From assembly GCF_022968795.1 (NCBI RefSeq), contig NZ_JALJRB010000005.1:1-64000 (forward strand): DNA of 64,000 bases, written 5' to 3'. A model generated the notes under the pieces. The model was not told the DNA's origin. It worked only from the letters and a program-made list of their open reading frames with translations, and made no database searches. Source of the stretch: Desulfatitalea alkaliphila. Its GTDB lineage: Bacteria; Desulfobacterota; Desulfobacteria; Desulfobacterales; Desulfosarcinaceae. Shown here piece after piece: positions 1-8,483 of the stretch. The position numbers and the translations under genes were made by a program. Numbering within the stretch: position 1 is the stretch's first letter; every line of letters starts with the position of its first letter.

Positions 1-716
1 AAAACTTGGGCCCGCCAGGGCCCAAACACTTCCCGCACCACCCGCCCGCCTTGCGCATACAACGGCCCCGTCTGCCGCACGGCGGCGATGAAACGGGCCA
101 CTTTGGCCGGGTCCTTGCGGCCCGGCGCCGCCTCCACGCCGGAACTGACGTCCACGGCGTCGGGCAGGGCGTCGGCGATGGCGCGGGCCACATTGTCCGC
201 ATCGAGACCGCCGGCCAGCAGGGTGGGATGGCGGCGGGCCAGGTCGGCGGCGGCGCCCCACTCCCAGGTCAGGGCGTTACCGCCGGGTTGAACGCCGCGG
301 CCGCACTCCACCAGGTAGGCCGATGCCCGGTAGCGGTCCACATCCGTCAGTCGGGGCTTTTTGGCGGCAAAGAGCGCCTTGATCACCACCCCATCAAAAC
401 TGTCCTGCAGCCGCGCCACCAGCGATTGGGGTTCGTTGCCGTGCAGCTGCACCGCGCCCAAGCGGCAGTAGCGCACGGTGGCGGCCAGTTGTTCCCAGCC
501 GACATTGACGAAAACCCCCACGGCGGGTACCGTCGGGGGAAAGGCATCGGCAATGGCGGCGGCCTGGTCCAGGGTGACATAACGGGGGCTGGGCGGATGA
601 AAAATCAGTCCGATGGCATCGGCGCCCAGGGCGGCGCAATTCGCCGCCTGTGCCGGATCGGTCAAACCGCAGATCTTGATTCGAGGGCCGTCGCCCCGGT
701 TGTTTGCTTTGGTCAT
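1..716 (-). CDS. trpF: Phosphoribosylanthranilate isomerase (3' end beyond window)
   Basis: Converts N-(5-phosphoribosyl)anthranilate to the 1-deoxyribulose form, the third step of tryptophan synthesis, in the cytoplasm. The frame opens with an ATG at 716 and has no stop before the window edge, so at least 238 residues are present and the gene is cut by the window rather than broken. Family motifs seen in order are KICGLT near the start (catalytic Cys), GADAIGLIF, VQLHG, LAGGL and DVSSGVE (phosphate-binding end of the TIM barrel). Known TrpF proteins are about 200-210 residues, so the tail is somewhat long. It follows trpC by 3 bp, so translation is probably coupled. trpB and trpA would be expected further left. 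Confidence 0.93.
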   Translation of the reverse strand, partial: MTKANNRGDGPRIKICGLTDPAQAANCAALGADAIGLIFHPPSPRYVTLDQAAAIADAFPPTVPAVGVFVNVGWEQLAATVRYCRLGAVQLHGNEPQSLVARLQDSFDGVVIKALFAAKKPRLTDVDRYRASAYLVECGRGVQPGGNALTWEWGAAADLARRHPTLLAGGLDADNVARAIADALPDAVDVSSGVEAAPGRKDPAKVARFIAAVRQTGPLYAQGGRVVREVFGPWRAQV

Positions 717-719
717 GGG

Positions 720-1544
720 TCAGATGCCTCCATCCGCTGGTTGTTTCGCCGCCGGCGCACCACCCATCAATTCCTTCAAAAAGGCAACCCGGTCCGGCGC
801 CCGCACCAGGCTTTCGCCGATCAGAAAATTGAATATCCCTCCGGCCAGGTTGGCCTCGATGTCGCGGCGGTTGTGGATGCCGCTGGCCGCCACGGGTATT
901 TCTCCCGGACCCATGCGAGCCGCCAGAGTTGTAGCGGTCCCCAGGTCGGTGTCGAAGGTGGCCAGGTTGCGGTTGTTGATGCCGATCAGGCGGCTGCCGG
1001 CGGCGCGGGCAATGGTGTACTCCTCCGCCGAATGGATCTCCACCAGGGCATCCATGCCCAGTTCACGGGTCAAGGCCAGCAGCCCATCGAGCTGTGACAG
1101 CGACAGAATACGCACAATGAGCAGGACCGCATCGGCACCGGCGGCCCGGGCCTCGTAGAGCTGATAATCCGTGATGATGAACTCTTTGCGCAGCACGGGT
1201 AGATCGGTGGCCGCGCGGGCCCGGACCAGGTCTTCCAGGGCACCTTTGAAATAGGGCCCGTCGGTGAGCACCGAGATGGCCGCCGCGCCGCCGGCCGCGT
1301 ATTCCGCGGCGCAACGGGCCGCATCCAGGTCCGGCCGGATGTCCCCCTTGGAGGGCGAAGCCCGCTTCACCTCGGCAATGATATTGACCCCGCCCGGTCC
1401 GGGACGGGCCAGCCGCGCCGCGAAACCGCGCGCCGTCCAGGCGGTGTCGGCGATCCGGGCGCACAGTTGGTTCAAGGGCATCCGGCGCGCGGCGTCGGCC
1501 ACCAGCTCCTTTTTATCGGCCACGATGCGATCCAGAATGCTCAT
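720..1544 (-). CDS. trpC: Indole-3-glycerol phosphate synthase
   Basis: Closes the indole ring, making indole-3-glycerol phosphate from CdRP. The ATG at 1544 gives 274 residues, close to the usual 255-275; the open frame continues upstream only as a shadow of trpD. TIM-barrel family motifs are visible: IIAEVKRASPSKG (catalytic Lys in EVKRASPSKG), LTDGPYFKGALEDL, LPVLRKEFIITDYQLYEARA (second catalytic Lys), LVEIHSAEE, GINNRNLATF and VAASGIHNRRDI. It starts 4 bp after the trpD stop and ends 3 bp before trpF, inside a tightly packed operon. It is monofunctional; TrpF is a separate protein here, unlike the enterobacterial fusion. Confidence 0.96.
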   Translation of the reverse strand: MSILDRIVADKKELVADAARRMPLNQLCARIADTAWTARGFAARLARPGPGGVNIIAEVKRASPSKGDIRPDLDAARCAAEYAAGGAAAISVLTDGPYFKGALEDLVRARAATDLPVLRKEFIITDYQLYEARAAGADAVLLIVRILSLSQLDGLLALTRELGMDALVEIHSAEEYTIARAAGSRLIGINNRNLATFDTDLGTATTLAARMGPGEIPVAASGIHNRRDIEANLAGGIFNFLIGESLVRAPDRVAFLKELMGGAPAAKQPADGGI

Positions 1545-1548
1545 GGTG

Positions 1549-2565
1549 TCATCCGTTCTCCTGGGTGTAAGCCGCCAAGGCTTGCAACTTCTCCATGGCC
1601 TTGCCCTGGTCGATGGCCGCCGCCGCACGGTCGATGCCCTGCCGCAGATCGGCCGCCTTGTCGGCCGCCACCAGGGCCGCGCCTGCATTGATCAGCACCA
1701 CATTGCGCCGGGGCCCCTTTTCGCCTTCGAGGATGGCGCGGGTGATGGCCGCGTTGGCTGGGGGATCGCCGCCGGCCATGTCGGCCGGATCGGCAAGACC
1801 GCCGAAGTACTGTTCGGGGTGGATGTCGTAGGTGCGAATGGCGTCGGCCTTGAGTTCACTGACCCGCGTGGGGGCGCAGACGCTGATCTCGTCCAGGCCG
1901 TCATGGCCGTGCACCACCATGGCCGACCGGGTCCCCAGCAATTGCAGCGCCCGGGCGAACATTTCGGTCAGCGCCGGCGCGAACACCCCCAGCAGCTGGC
2001 AGTTGGCCGAGGCCGGATTGGTCAGCGGCCCCAGCATGTTGAAAATGGAGCGCACCCCCAGCTCCTGCCGCGGCTTGGCGGCGTACTTCATGGCACTGTG
2101 ATAGAGGGGCGCGAACAGAAAACCGATGCCGATGCTCTGCACCGCCTCCTCCACGATCTCCGGGTCGGTGTCCAGCTTGACCCCCAACACCTCCAACACA
2201 TCGGCGCTGCCGCATTTGCTGGAGACCGAGCGGTTGCCGTGCTTGGCCACCGTCACGCCGCAACCGGCCACCACGAAGGCGGTGGTGGTGGAGATGTTGA
2301 AACTGCCCACCCCGTCGCCGCCCGTGCCGCAGGTGTCCACCACCGGCGACCCCAGGGCCTGGATGCGGCGGGCGTTGCCGCGCATGGCACGCGCCGCGCC
2401 GGCCAGCTCCTCGAAGGTTTCCCCTTTTGTGGCCAAAGCCGCCATCATAGCCCCGATCTGGGCCTCGCTGGCCTGGCCGGTGAGCACCAAGTGCATCATC
2501 TCGGCCATTTCGGCGGCGGTCAGATTCTGCCGTTGGATGATTTTGGATAGAAACGGTTTGATCAT
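1549..2565 (-). CDS. trpD: Anthranilate phosphoribosyltransferase
   Basis: Transfers phosphoribose from PRPP to anthranilate. The protein has 338 residues, normal for a stand-alone TrpD not fused to the glutaminase. Diagnostic motifs are the N-terminal helical part beginning MIKPFLSKI, the PRPP-binding DTCGTGGDGVGSFNIST block, VAKHGNRSVSSKCGSADVLE, and the FLFAPLYHSAMKY and NMLGPLTNPA segments. An AGGAG Shine-Dalgarno lies 6 bases before the ATG. It sits 39 bp downstream of trpG and 4 bp upstream of trpC on the same strand. Confidence 0.96.
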   Translation of the reverse strand: MIKPFLSKIIQRQNLTAAEMAEMMHLVLTGQASEAQIGAMMAALATKGETFEELAGAARAMRGNARRIQALGSPVVDTCGTGGDGVGSFNISTTTAFVVAGCGVTVAKHGNRSVSSKCGSADVLEVLGVKLDTDPEIVEEAVQSIGIGFLFAPLYHSAMKYAAKPRQELGVRSIFNMLGPLTNPASANCQLLGVFAPALTEMFARALQLLGTRSAMVVHGHDGLDEISVCAPTRVSELKADAIRTYDIHPEQYFGGLADPADMAGGDPPANAAITRAILEGEKGPRRNVVLINAGAALVAADKAADLRQGIDRAAAAIDQGKAMEKLQALAAYTQENG

Positions 2566-2604
2566 TGGAAACTCCTGCTGAAAAGATGATTGAAACAGGC
2601 GCGC

Positions 2605-3183
2605 CTATTCCGATGCCCCGACCCTTTTGACGAAATTGCGCAACAGCCGTTTGCCGATGGTGGTCATGATCGACTCGGGATGAAACTGAATCCCCTCGGT
2701 CAGGTGGTGGGTGTGGCGCAGGCCCATGATTTCGCCGTCCTCGGCGGTGGCGCTAACCTTGAGGCATGGGGGTACGGTCCCGGGGTCCACCACCAGGGAG
2801 TGGTAGCGCATGGCCTGAAACGGCTGCTTGACGCCGCTGAACAAGCCTTCGCCGTCACCCGTAATCGTAGAGGTTTTGCCGTGCATCAGGCGCCGGGCGC
2901 CGATGATGGCGGCGCCGAAGGCCGCCGCGATGCACTGGTGCCCCAGGCAGACCCCCAAAATCGGTATGCGGCCCGACAGGCGCTCGATCACCGCCAGGGA
3001 GACCCCGGCATCCGGCGGGCCGCCCGGTCCCGGCGAAATCACGATGGCCGAAGGCGCCAGCGCTTCCACAGCCGCCGCGTCCATCACGTCGTTGCGCACC
3101 ACTTCCACCGACGCGCCGATCTCCTCCAGGTACTGCACCAGATTGTAGGTGAACGAATCGTAGTTGTCGATCATCAGGATCAT
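2605..3183 (-). CDS. trpG: Anthranilate synthase glutaminase subunit
   Basis: Class I glutamine amidotransferase that supplies ammonia to TrpE. The 192 residues match the usual length. The start MILMIDNYDSFTYNLVQYL is typical of the TrpG/PabA family. The nucleophile is Cys79 in GVCLGHQ and the His-Glu pair is in FHPES near the C terminus; the oxyanion segment SPGPGGPPDAG is also present. Its ATG overlaps the trpE stop by 4 bases (ATGA), so it is translationally coupled to its partner. It could also serve p-aminobenzoate synthesis, as amphibolic TrpG proteins do in organisms without PabA; that cannot be judged here. Confidence 0.95.
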   Translation of the reverse strand: MILMIDNYDSFTYNLVQYLEEIGASVEVVRNDVMDAAAVEALAPSAIVISPGPGGPPDAGVSLAVIERLSGRIPILGVCLGHQCIAAAFGAAIIGARRLMHGKTSTITGDGEGLFSGVKQPFQAMRYHSLVVDPGTVPPCLKVSATAEDGEIMGLRHTHHLTEGIQFHPESIMTTIGKRLLRNFVKRVGASE

Positions 3184-4682
3184 GAACGGATCTCCTTTGT
3201 TTCGGCGGCCTGGGCCATGGCCAGGGCTTTCTGCACCGACATGGCCTTGTTGACGGTCTCCCGGCGCTCCCGTTCGGGGTCCGAATCGGCCACGATGCCG
3301 GCCCCGGCCCGCACGGTCAACAGGTTATCACGCACGCAGGCGGTGCGGATGGTAATGGCCAGGTCCATGTTGCCGTTGAAGGAGACATAGCCCACCGCTC
3401 CGCCGTAGGGTCCGCGGGGTCCCTGTTCCAAATCGTCGATGATCTCCATGGCCCGCACCTTGGGCGCGCCGCTGAGGGTGCCGGCCGGAAAGGCGGCCCG
3501 CAGCAGGTCCCAGGCATCGCACTCGGGTTTGAGCTCGCTGATGATGTTGGAAACCAGGTGCATCACATGGGAGTAGCGTTCCACCACCATCAGGTCGGTC
3601 ACCTGCACCGTGCCGGTGCGGGCCACGCGCCCCAGGTCGTTGCGCCCCAGATCCACCAGCATCAGATGCTCGGCCCGCTCCTTTTCGTCTTGCAGCAGCT
3701 CGTCGGCCAAGGCGCGATCCGTCTGCTCGTCCACCCCGCGGGGCCGGGTGCCGGCGATGGGCCGCAAGGTGGCCACCCGGTTCTCCAGGCGCACCATGGT
3801 CTCGGGCGAGGAACCGGCCAGCACCGTGTCGCCCAGGTGCATGAAAAACAGATAGGGCGATGGATTGATGTAGCGCTGGGCCCGGTAGAGAGCCAGCATG
3901 TCGGGGGGGGCGGGGCAGGTGAAAGGCTGGGAAAGCACCGCCTGAATGATGTCCCCCTTGCGGATATGGTCCTTGACCACATCCACCTGGTGCCGGTAGG
4001 TGGCATCGGGCTGCACCGGCTGCAAAGCCAGTTGGAAAGGACCGCTGTGCGACGACGACGCGGCCAGGGGTTGGGCGATGCGGCGCAGCAAACCGTTGAG
4101 CCGGTTGGCGGCGGCGGCGTACACATGCCCGGCATCGGCCGGGTTGTCGATGAACCCGATGGCCAGGCACAGCAGGGTGTTGCGGATGTTGTCGAAGATC
4201 AGCAGCTCCTCGGGAAGCACAAAATGGGCTATGGGCTGATCCGCCGGCAGCCGGTTGGGGATGCGCGGTTCGAAAAAGGAGACCATCTCGTAGCTCAAGT
4301 AGCCCACCAGGCCGCCCCAGAAACGGGGCAGCTCGGGCAGATCGGCCGCCCGGTAGCGCGCCAGCAAGGCTTGCAGCACCGCCGGCGGATCGTTGTCATG
4401 GGCCACGGTCTCGGTGCCGGCGGCGGTGGTGATGCGCACCGTGTCGCGAAACACCTGAACGTCGGCATGGGCCGAGGTGCCGATGAAACTGTAGCGCCCC
4501 CATTTTTCGCCCCCCTCCACGCTTTCCAGCAGAAACACGGGCCCCTGCTCCCGGTAGAGCTTGGCCAGCAGGGAAACCGGCGTTTCCATGTCGGCCAGGA
4601 TCTCCACGGCCAACGGCACCACATTGTGGGCGCGTGCCAGCGCCTCGAACCGGGACTGGTCGGGAAATTTACGCAGTAACAT
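3180..4682 (-). CDS. trpE: Anthranilate synthase component I
   Basis: Makes anthranilate from chorismate using ammonia from TrpG. The protein has 500 residues. An N-terminal Anth_synt_I_N domain contains the LLESVEGGEKWGRYSFIG segment with the Ser that contacts feedback tryptophan in known enzymes. The chorismate-binding C-terminal half shows IAGTRPRG, LADELLQDEKERAEHLMLVD (Mg-binding acidic residues), GTLSGAPKVRAMEII and IRTACV. GGAG lies just upstream of the ATG. It is the first structural gene of the operon, about 50 bp beyond the attenuator, so both feedback inhibition and attenuation are expected. Confidence 0.96.
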   Translation of the reverse strand: MLLRKFPDQSRFEALARAHNVVPLAVEILADMETPVSLLAKLYREQGPVFLLESVEGGEKWGRYSFIGTSAHADVQVFRDTVRITTAAGTETVAHDNDPPAVLQALLARYRAADLPELPRFWGGLVGYLSYEMVSFFEPRIPNRLPADQPIAHFVLPEELLIFDNIRNTLLCLAIGFIDNPADAGHVYAAAANRLNGLLRRIAQPLAASSSHSGPFQLALQPVQPDATYRHQVDVVKDHIRKGDIIQAVLSQPFTCPAPPDMLALYRAQRYINPSPYLFFMHLGDTVLAGSSPETMVRLENRVATLRPIAGTRPRGVDEQTDRALADELLQDEKERAEHLMLVDLGRNDLGRVARTGTVQVTDLMVVERYSHVMHLVSNIISELKPECDAWDLLRAAFPAGTLSGAPKVRAMEIIDDLEQGPRGPYGGAVGYVSFNGNMDLAITIRTACVRDNLLTVRAGAGIVADSDPERERRETVNKAMSVQKALAMAQAAETKEIRS

Positions 4683-4733
4683 ATAGATCTCCTTTCAAGG
4701 GACAGGGGAGGTCCACCCGTTTTCCCGCCCACG

Positions 4734-4770
4734 AAAAAAAAAGACCGTGAGCCGGATGGGGCCCACGGTC
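4734..4770 (-). terminator. trp operon attenuator terminator
   Basis: On the minus strand, a GC-rich hairpin whose arms are GACCGTG(G)GCC and GGC(T)CACGGTC (4743-4770) is followed by nine uninterrupted U residues (4734-4742), about 50 bp before the trpE start. The 3' arm sequence GCTCACGGT also occurs once in the leader (4811-4819), just after the Trp codons. That leader copy can therefore pair with the terminator 5' arm as an antiterminator. This is the classical ribosome-stalling attenuator layout. Confidence 0.9.
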
Positions 4771-4792
4771 CTTATGGTTGCCTGTGACGGTT

Positions 4793-4885
4793 TCAGATGA
4801 TCGGCAAGGCACCGTGAGCGCGCACGCACCACTGGCGCCACCACCAAACCGTGTTCACGCTGTTGTCGATATCCGCCTGCTGCAT
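4793..4885 (-). CDS. trpL: trp leader peptide
   Basis: Short reading frame between the trp promoter and the attenuator. It contains the run VWWWRQW: three consecutive Trp codons (4838-4846) and a fourth at 4829-4831. Trp is otherwise a rare codon, so this is the expected ribosome-stalling signature. The frame is open from 4975, but a -10 element at 4931-4936 rules out the longest version. Starts at 4915 (40 residues) or 4885 (30 residues) are possible and neither has a strong Shine-Dalgarno; 4885 leaves a more normal 5' untranslated region. The stop lies past the antiterminator copy of GCTCACGGT, so a ribosome that finishes the peptide would mask it and permit termination. Confidence 0.8.
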   Translation of the reverse strand: MQQADIDNSVNTVWWWRQWCVRAHGALPII

Positions 4886-4930
4886 AACCGAAGTGCCTGG
4901 GATCTGAAGTTGCATTGAGATTGTGCGCGA

Positions 4931-4960
4931 TAAATAAGTAGGAACGCGGATCGCTGTCAA
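4931..4960 (-). promoter_or_regulatory. trp operon sigma-70-type promoter
   Basis: Minus strand: perfect -35 TTGACA (4955-4960), 18-bp spacer, -10 TATTTA (4931-4936). It places the transcription start near 4924, just upstream of the Trp-rich leader peptide. No sequence resembling the enterobacterial TrpR operator is evident, so attenuation may be the main control. Confidence 0.6.
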
Positions 4961-5076
4961 GGCCTTTTTTCGCATGGCCCTTCAGGGCGCCCATGTGCCC
5001 GCATCGTTTTTATGATATAGGATACAGAAACGATCAAGGGGGGCAACCCCCCGGCAACCTTTGGTGAGGAGTATCC

Positions 5077-6522
5077 GTGCCGACCGACGTGATTGCATCC
5101 CTGTGGCCCCAGTTTCTGGCCTTGCTCACCTTTGTTGTCAGTGTCCTGGCCGCCGGTCACGCCATCCTCTACAAGCGGGACACCCGCGCCGCCATCGCCT
5201 GGGTCGGCTTCATCTGGTTCGTCCCCATCTTCGGCAGTCTGCTCTACCTGTGGCTGGGCATCAACCGGGTGCACCGCAGGGCCCGCTCCCTGCGCGATTT
5301 TCGCCATCTGCTGCCGGTGCACTCCGCCGATGCCTGCGTGGCGCCGGAGGCCGCATCCATTCACCAATTGGGACCTCACCTGACCCATCTGGCCCGCCTG
5401 GTGGGCAAGGTGACCCGCTACCCCCTGCTGGACGGCAACACCGTCACCCCCCTGGCGCCCGAAGAGGCCTATCCCCGCATGCTGGACGCCATCGCACAGG
5501 CACAACGGTCCATCACCCTGGGCACCTACATTTTCGACAACGACGCCGCCGGACGCCGTTTTGCGGACGCGCTGCGCAATGCGGTCCAAAGGGGTGTCCA
5601 GGTGCGGGTGATGGTGGACGATGCCGGCAGCAAATACACCTTTCCCCCAATCACCTATCGCATGCGACGCGCCGGTATCTCCCATGCCTCCTTCTTGCCC
5701 CAATGGGCCCCCTGGGCATTCGCCTATGCCAATTTACGCAACCACCGCAAGATATTGGTGGTCGACGGGGCCCGGGGGTTCATCGGCGGGATGAACATCC
5801 GCTCGGCCCATTGGCCGGCGTTGTGCCCCAAAAACCCCATCACGGATCTGCACTTCCAAGTCAACGGACCGGTGGTGACCCAGATGCAGCACGCCTTTGC
5901 CGAAGACTGGCTCTTTTGCAAAGGGGAACGGCTGGAAGGCGACATCTGGTTCCCCGAAGTACCGTCCGAGGGCGACGTGATCGCCCGTGGCATCCCCGAC
6001 GGACCGGACGCGGATTTCGAGAACCTTTGCACCACCCTCCTGGGCGCCTTGAGTTGCGCCGAATCCTCCGTGCGGGTGGTCACTCCCTATTTTCTGCCCA
6101 ACGCGTCATTGATCACCGCCCTCAACCTGGCGGCCATGCGCGGCGTCAAGGTGGACATCTTCCTGCCGGCGCGCAACAACCTGCGCCTGGTGCAATGGGC
6201 CTCGGCCGCCATCGTGTGGCAAGTGCTGGAGCAAGGGTGTCGCATCTGGCTCACCCCCCCGCCCTTCGACCACACCAAACTGATGCTGGTGGACGGGGCC
6301 TGGACCCTCTTGGGCTCTTCCAACTGGGATCCGCGCAGCCTGCGGCTCAATTTCGAATTCAACCTGGAGTGCTACGATCCGGTGCTGGCGGCCACCCTCG
6401 ACACCCTGGTGGAACGCAAACGCTCGACCGCCCGGCCGTTGACCCTGGAGGATGTGGACGGCCGCTCCCTGGCCGTCAAGCTGCGCGACGGTTGCGCCCG
6501 GCTCGCCTCTCCCTATTTGTGA
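5077..6522 (+). CDS. cls: Cardiolipin synthase (phospholipase D family)
   Basis: Membrane enzyme condensing two phosphatidylglycerols, or PG with another phospholipid, to cardiolipin. The GTG start at 5077 is chosen because GAGGAG lies 5 bases upstream and the N terminus then begins with two membrane helices (about residues 8-28 and 38-62), as in ClsA. Two HKD motifs are intact: H223-x-K225-x4-D230 in NHRKILVVDG and H399-x-K401-x4-D406 in FDHTKLMLVDG. The latter is followed by LGSSNWDPRSLRLNFE, a cardiolipin synthase signature. Length is 481, normal for the family. It is divergent from the trp operon and 41 bp upstream of the next gene. Confidence 0.93.
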   Translation: MPTDVIASLWPQFLALLTFVVSVLAAGHAILYKRDTRAAIAWVGFIWFVPIFGSLLYLWLGINRVHRRARSLRDFRHLLPVHSADACVAPEAASIHQLGPHLTHLARLVGKVTRYPLLDGNTVTPLAPEEAYPRMLDAIAQAQRSITLGTYIFDNDAAGRRFADALRNAVQRGVQVRVMVDDAGSKYTFPPITYRMRRAGISHASFLPQWAPWAFAYANLRNHRKILVVDGARGFIGGMNIRSAHWPALCPKNPITDLHFQVNGPVVTQMQHAFAEDWLFCKGERLEGDIWFPEVPSEGDVIARGIPDGPDADFENLCTTLLGALSCAESSVRVVTPYFLPNASLITALNLAAMRGVKVDIFLPARNNLRLVQWASAAIVWQVLEQGCRIWLTPPPFDHTKLMLVDGAWTLLGSSNWDPRSLRLNFEFNLECYDPVLAATLDTLVERKRSTARPLTLEDVDGRSLAVKLRDGCARLASPYL

Positions 6523-6563
6523 AAAAGAGAACCCATGAACCATATGGTAAAAAGGACGATTCC

Positions 6564-8441
6564 ATGAAACAGACCTCCAAAGCAGAGTGGCAAAAGCGGG
6601 TCGTCTCCGCCGACGCCGTTTTGACCCGCATCGAACCGGGCATGAACATCTTCATCGGCACCGGCACCGCCGAGCCGCGCACCCTGGTCAAACGCCTGAT
6701 GGCCTCCAAGGAGTACAACCTGCAGGACTTGACCCTGATTCAACTGGTCAGCTTCGGCGACGCCATCTCCCTGGAAGCCCTCCAATCCCACAAATATCGG
6801 CTGCGCACCTTTTTCTCCGGCTGGGTGGCCTCGGAGGCCATCGCCGCCGGGCATGTGGATTTGATTCCGGCCCGTTTCTCCACCATCCCCCGGCTGATCA
6901 CCTCGGGCCAGATGGCCATCGACATCGCCTTCATCCAGATCACCCCGCCCACCGACACCGGCTACTGCAGCCTGGGGGTGGGCATGGATGTGGCCCGCCA
7001 GGCCATGGAACAGGCCGACCTGGTGGTGGGCGAAATCAACGCCGACATTCCCTTCACCTACGGCGACACCTTCGTCTCCATGGACGCCTTCGACCTGTTG
7101 GTGCACAGCGAAGACCCGCCCTTGTACTTCGACCGCTGGCCCCTGGACGAAATCTTCGACCGGGTGGCGGCCAACGTGGCCGCAGTGATCGAAGACGGCT
7201 CCTGCCTGGCCTACAACATCGGCCCAATTTACGAAGCACTGCCCAAACATCTCGCCGGCAAGCGCGACCTGGGCATCCACACCCCCTTCTTCACCGATGC
7301 CCTGATGGACCTGGTGTGCAGCGGGGCCGTCAGCAACCGCCGCAAGGGCATCTTCCGGGGGCGCTCCCTGACCGGCTTCGCCCTTGGCAGTCCGCAGTTG
7401 ATGCGCTGGCTGGACCACAACCCCCTGGTGGAGTTCCAGAGCGTGGACCGGGTCTTCAGCCCCCTGGACATCGCCCGCAATCCCAACTTCGTGCTGATCA
7501 TCCCCGCCCGCCGGGTGGATTTGAGCGGACGGGCGGCCATGAGCATCGGCAAGGGGGCCGTCACCACCGGTCCGGGGCAACTCGCCGACTTCTTCAACGG
7601 CGCCGATCTCTCGCCGGGGGGCTACACCATTCTGGCCCTGCCCAGCCGCAACCGGGAAGGCGAACCCAACGTGCGCCTGTCGGTGGAAGACAACCCCAAC
7701 TTGCTCAATCAACCCGAATCCATGGACATCGTGGCGACCGAATACGGCATCGCCAACCTGCGCGGCCGCACCTTGCGCGAACGAGCCCAGGCCCTGATCG
7801 ACATCGCCCACCCGGAAGATCGACCCGGCCTGGTGGAGGCGGCCAAGGAGGCCCGCATTCTCTTTGCCGACCAGATCTTCCTGGCCGACAGTGCCCATTG
7901 CTACCCCCATGAAGTGGCCACCCGCCACAACTTCAAAAACGGCCTTTCGGTACGTTTCCGGGCCATCCGTCCCTCGGACGAGGAGCAAATGCGGCGTCTG
8001 TTCTACCGCTTTTCCGACGAGGCGATTTACTACCGTTATTTCGCCCCCATCAAAACCATGACCCACGCCAAGATGCAGGAATATGTCAATGTGAACTACC
8101 GTAAGGTGCTCTCCATCGTCGGCGTCATCGGCGACCCGGGCCAGGGCACCATCATCGCCGAAGGCCGATACGCGCGGCATGAAAACAAACCGTACGCCGA
8201 TGTGGCCTTCGTTGTCGATGAAGAATACCAGGGGCTGGGCATTGCCAGCTTCCTCTTCCGGCTGCTGGCGCGCCACGCCCAGCAGCAAGGTTTGGCGGGC
8301 CTGACGGCCGACGTGTTGACCACCAACCGCGCCATGCTCAAGGTGTTCGAGCGCGGCGGCTTCCCCGTGCAAGCCAAACTCGAGGAAGGGGTCTACGCCC
8401 TGACCATCCCCTTCGACAAAGCGGCCGCGACGACCCCTTAG
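6564..8441 (+). CDS. Acetyl-CoA hydrolase/CoA-transferase fused to a GNAT acetyltransferase
   Basis: The 625-residue protein has two parts. Residues about 1-445 are an acetyl-CoA hydrolase/transferase (family I CoA-transferase fold; the 4-hydroxybutyrate or succinyl-CoA:acetate type is possible), with ITPPTDTGYCSLGVGMD and the C-terminal block ATEYGIANLRGRTLRERA, whose Glu393 lies in the usual conserved position. Residues about 459-615 form a GNAT domain starting VRFRAIRPSDEEQMRRLF, with acetyl-CoA-binding motif A VDEEYQGLGIASFLFR. The ATG at 6564 is preceded by AAAGGA; the frame is open far upstream only as a shadow of cls. The neighbouring SDR and acyl-CoA synthetase suggest CoA-thioester metabolism. 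The acetyl acceptor of the GNAT part is unknown. Confidence 0.88.
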   Translation: MKQTSKAEWQKRVVSADAVLTRIEPGMNIFIGTGTAEPRTLVKRLMASKEYNLQDLTLIQLVSFGDAISLEALQSHKYRLRTFFSGWVASEAIAAGHVDLIPARFSTIPRLITSGQMAIDIAFIQITPPTDTGYCSLGVGMDVARQAMEQADLVVGEINADIPFTYGDTFVSMDAFDLLVHSEDPPLYFDRWPLDEIFDRVAANVAAVIEDGSCLAYNIGPIYEALPKHLAGKRDLGIHTPFFTDALMDLVCSGAVSNRRKGIFRGRSLTGFALGSPQLMRWLDHNPLVEFQSVDRVFSPLDIARNPNFVLIIPARRVDLSGRAAMSIGKGAVTTGPGQLADFFNGADLSPGGYTILALPSRNREGEPNVRLSVEDNPNLLNQPESMDIVATEYGIANLRGRTLRERAQALIDIAHPEDRPGLVEAAKEARILFADQIFLADSAHCYPHEVATRHNFKNGLSVRFRAIRPSDEEQMRRLFYRFSDEAIYYRYFAPIKTMTHAKMQEYVNVNYRKVLSIVGVIGDPGQGTIIAEGRYARHENKPYADVAFVVDEEYQGLGIASFLFRLLARHAQQQGLAGLTADVLTTNRAMLKVFERGGFPVQAKLEEGVYALTIPFDKAAATTP

Positions 8442-8483
8442 GGCTCGCGAACCGCTATCACAAACCAAACAAGGAGTGCGTCG

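Noticed and set aside
4957-5703. 248-residue minus-strand frame opposite the start of cls
   Set aside because: Antisense shadow overlapping the trp promoter; no motif.
5061-6563. In-frame extension that would make one 1126-residue protein with the CoA hydrolase
   Set aside because: It overlaps the whole cls gene in another frame, with Arg/Pro/Gly-rich shadow sequence. The internal ATG at 6564 has a ribosome site and a normal family N terminus.
6513-8468. 651-residue minus-strand frame opposite the CoA hydrolase-GNAT gene
   Set aside because: Gly/His/Val/Gln-rich antisense composition typical of GC-rich coding DNA read in reverse; no motif.
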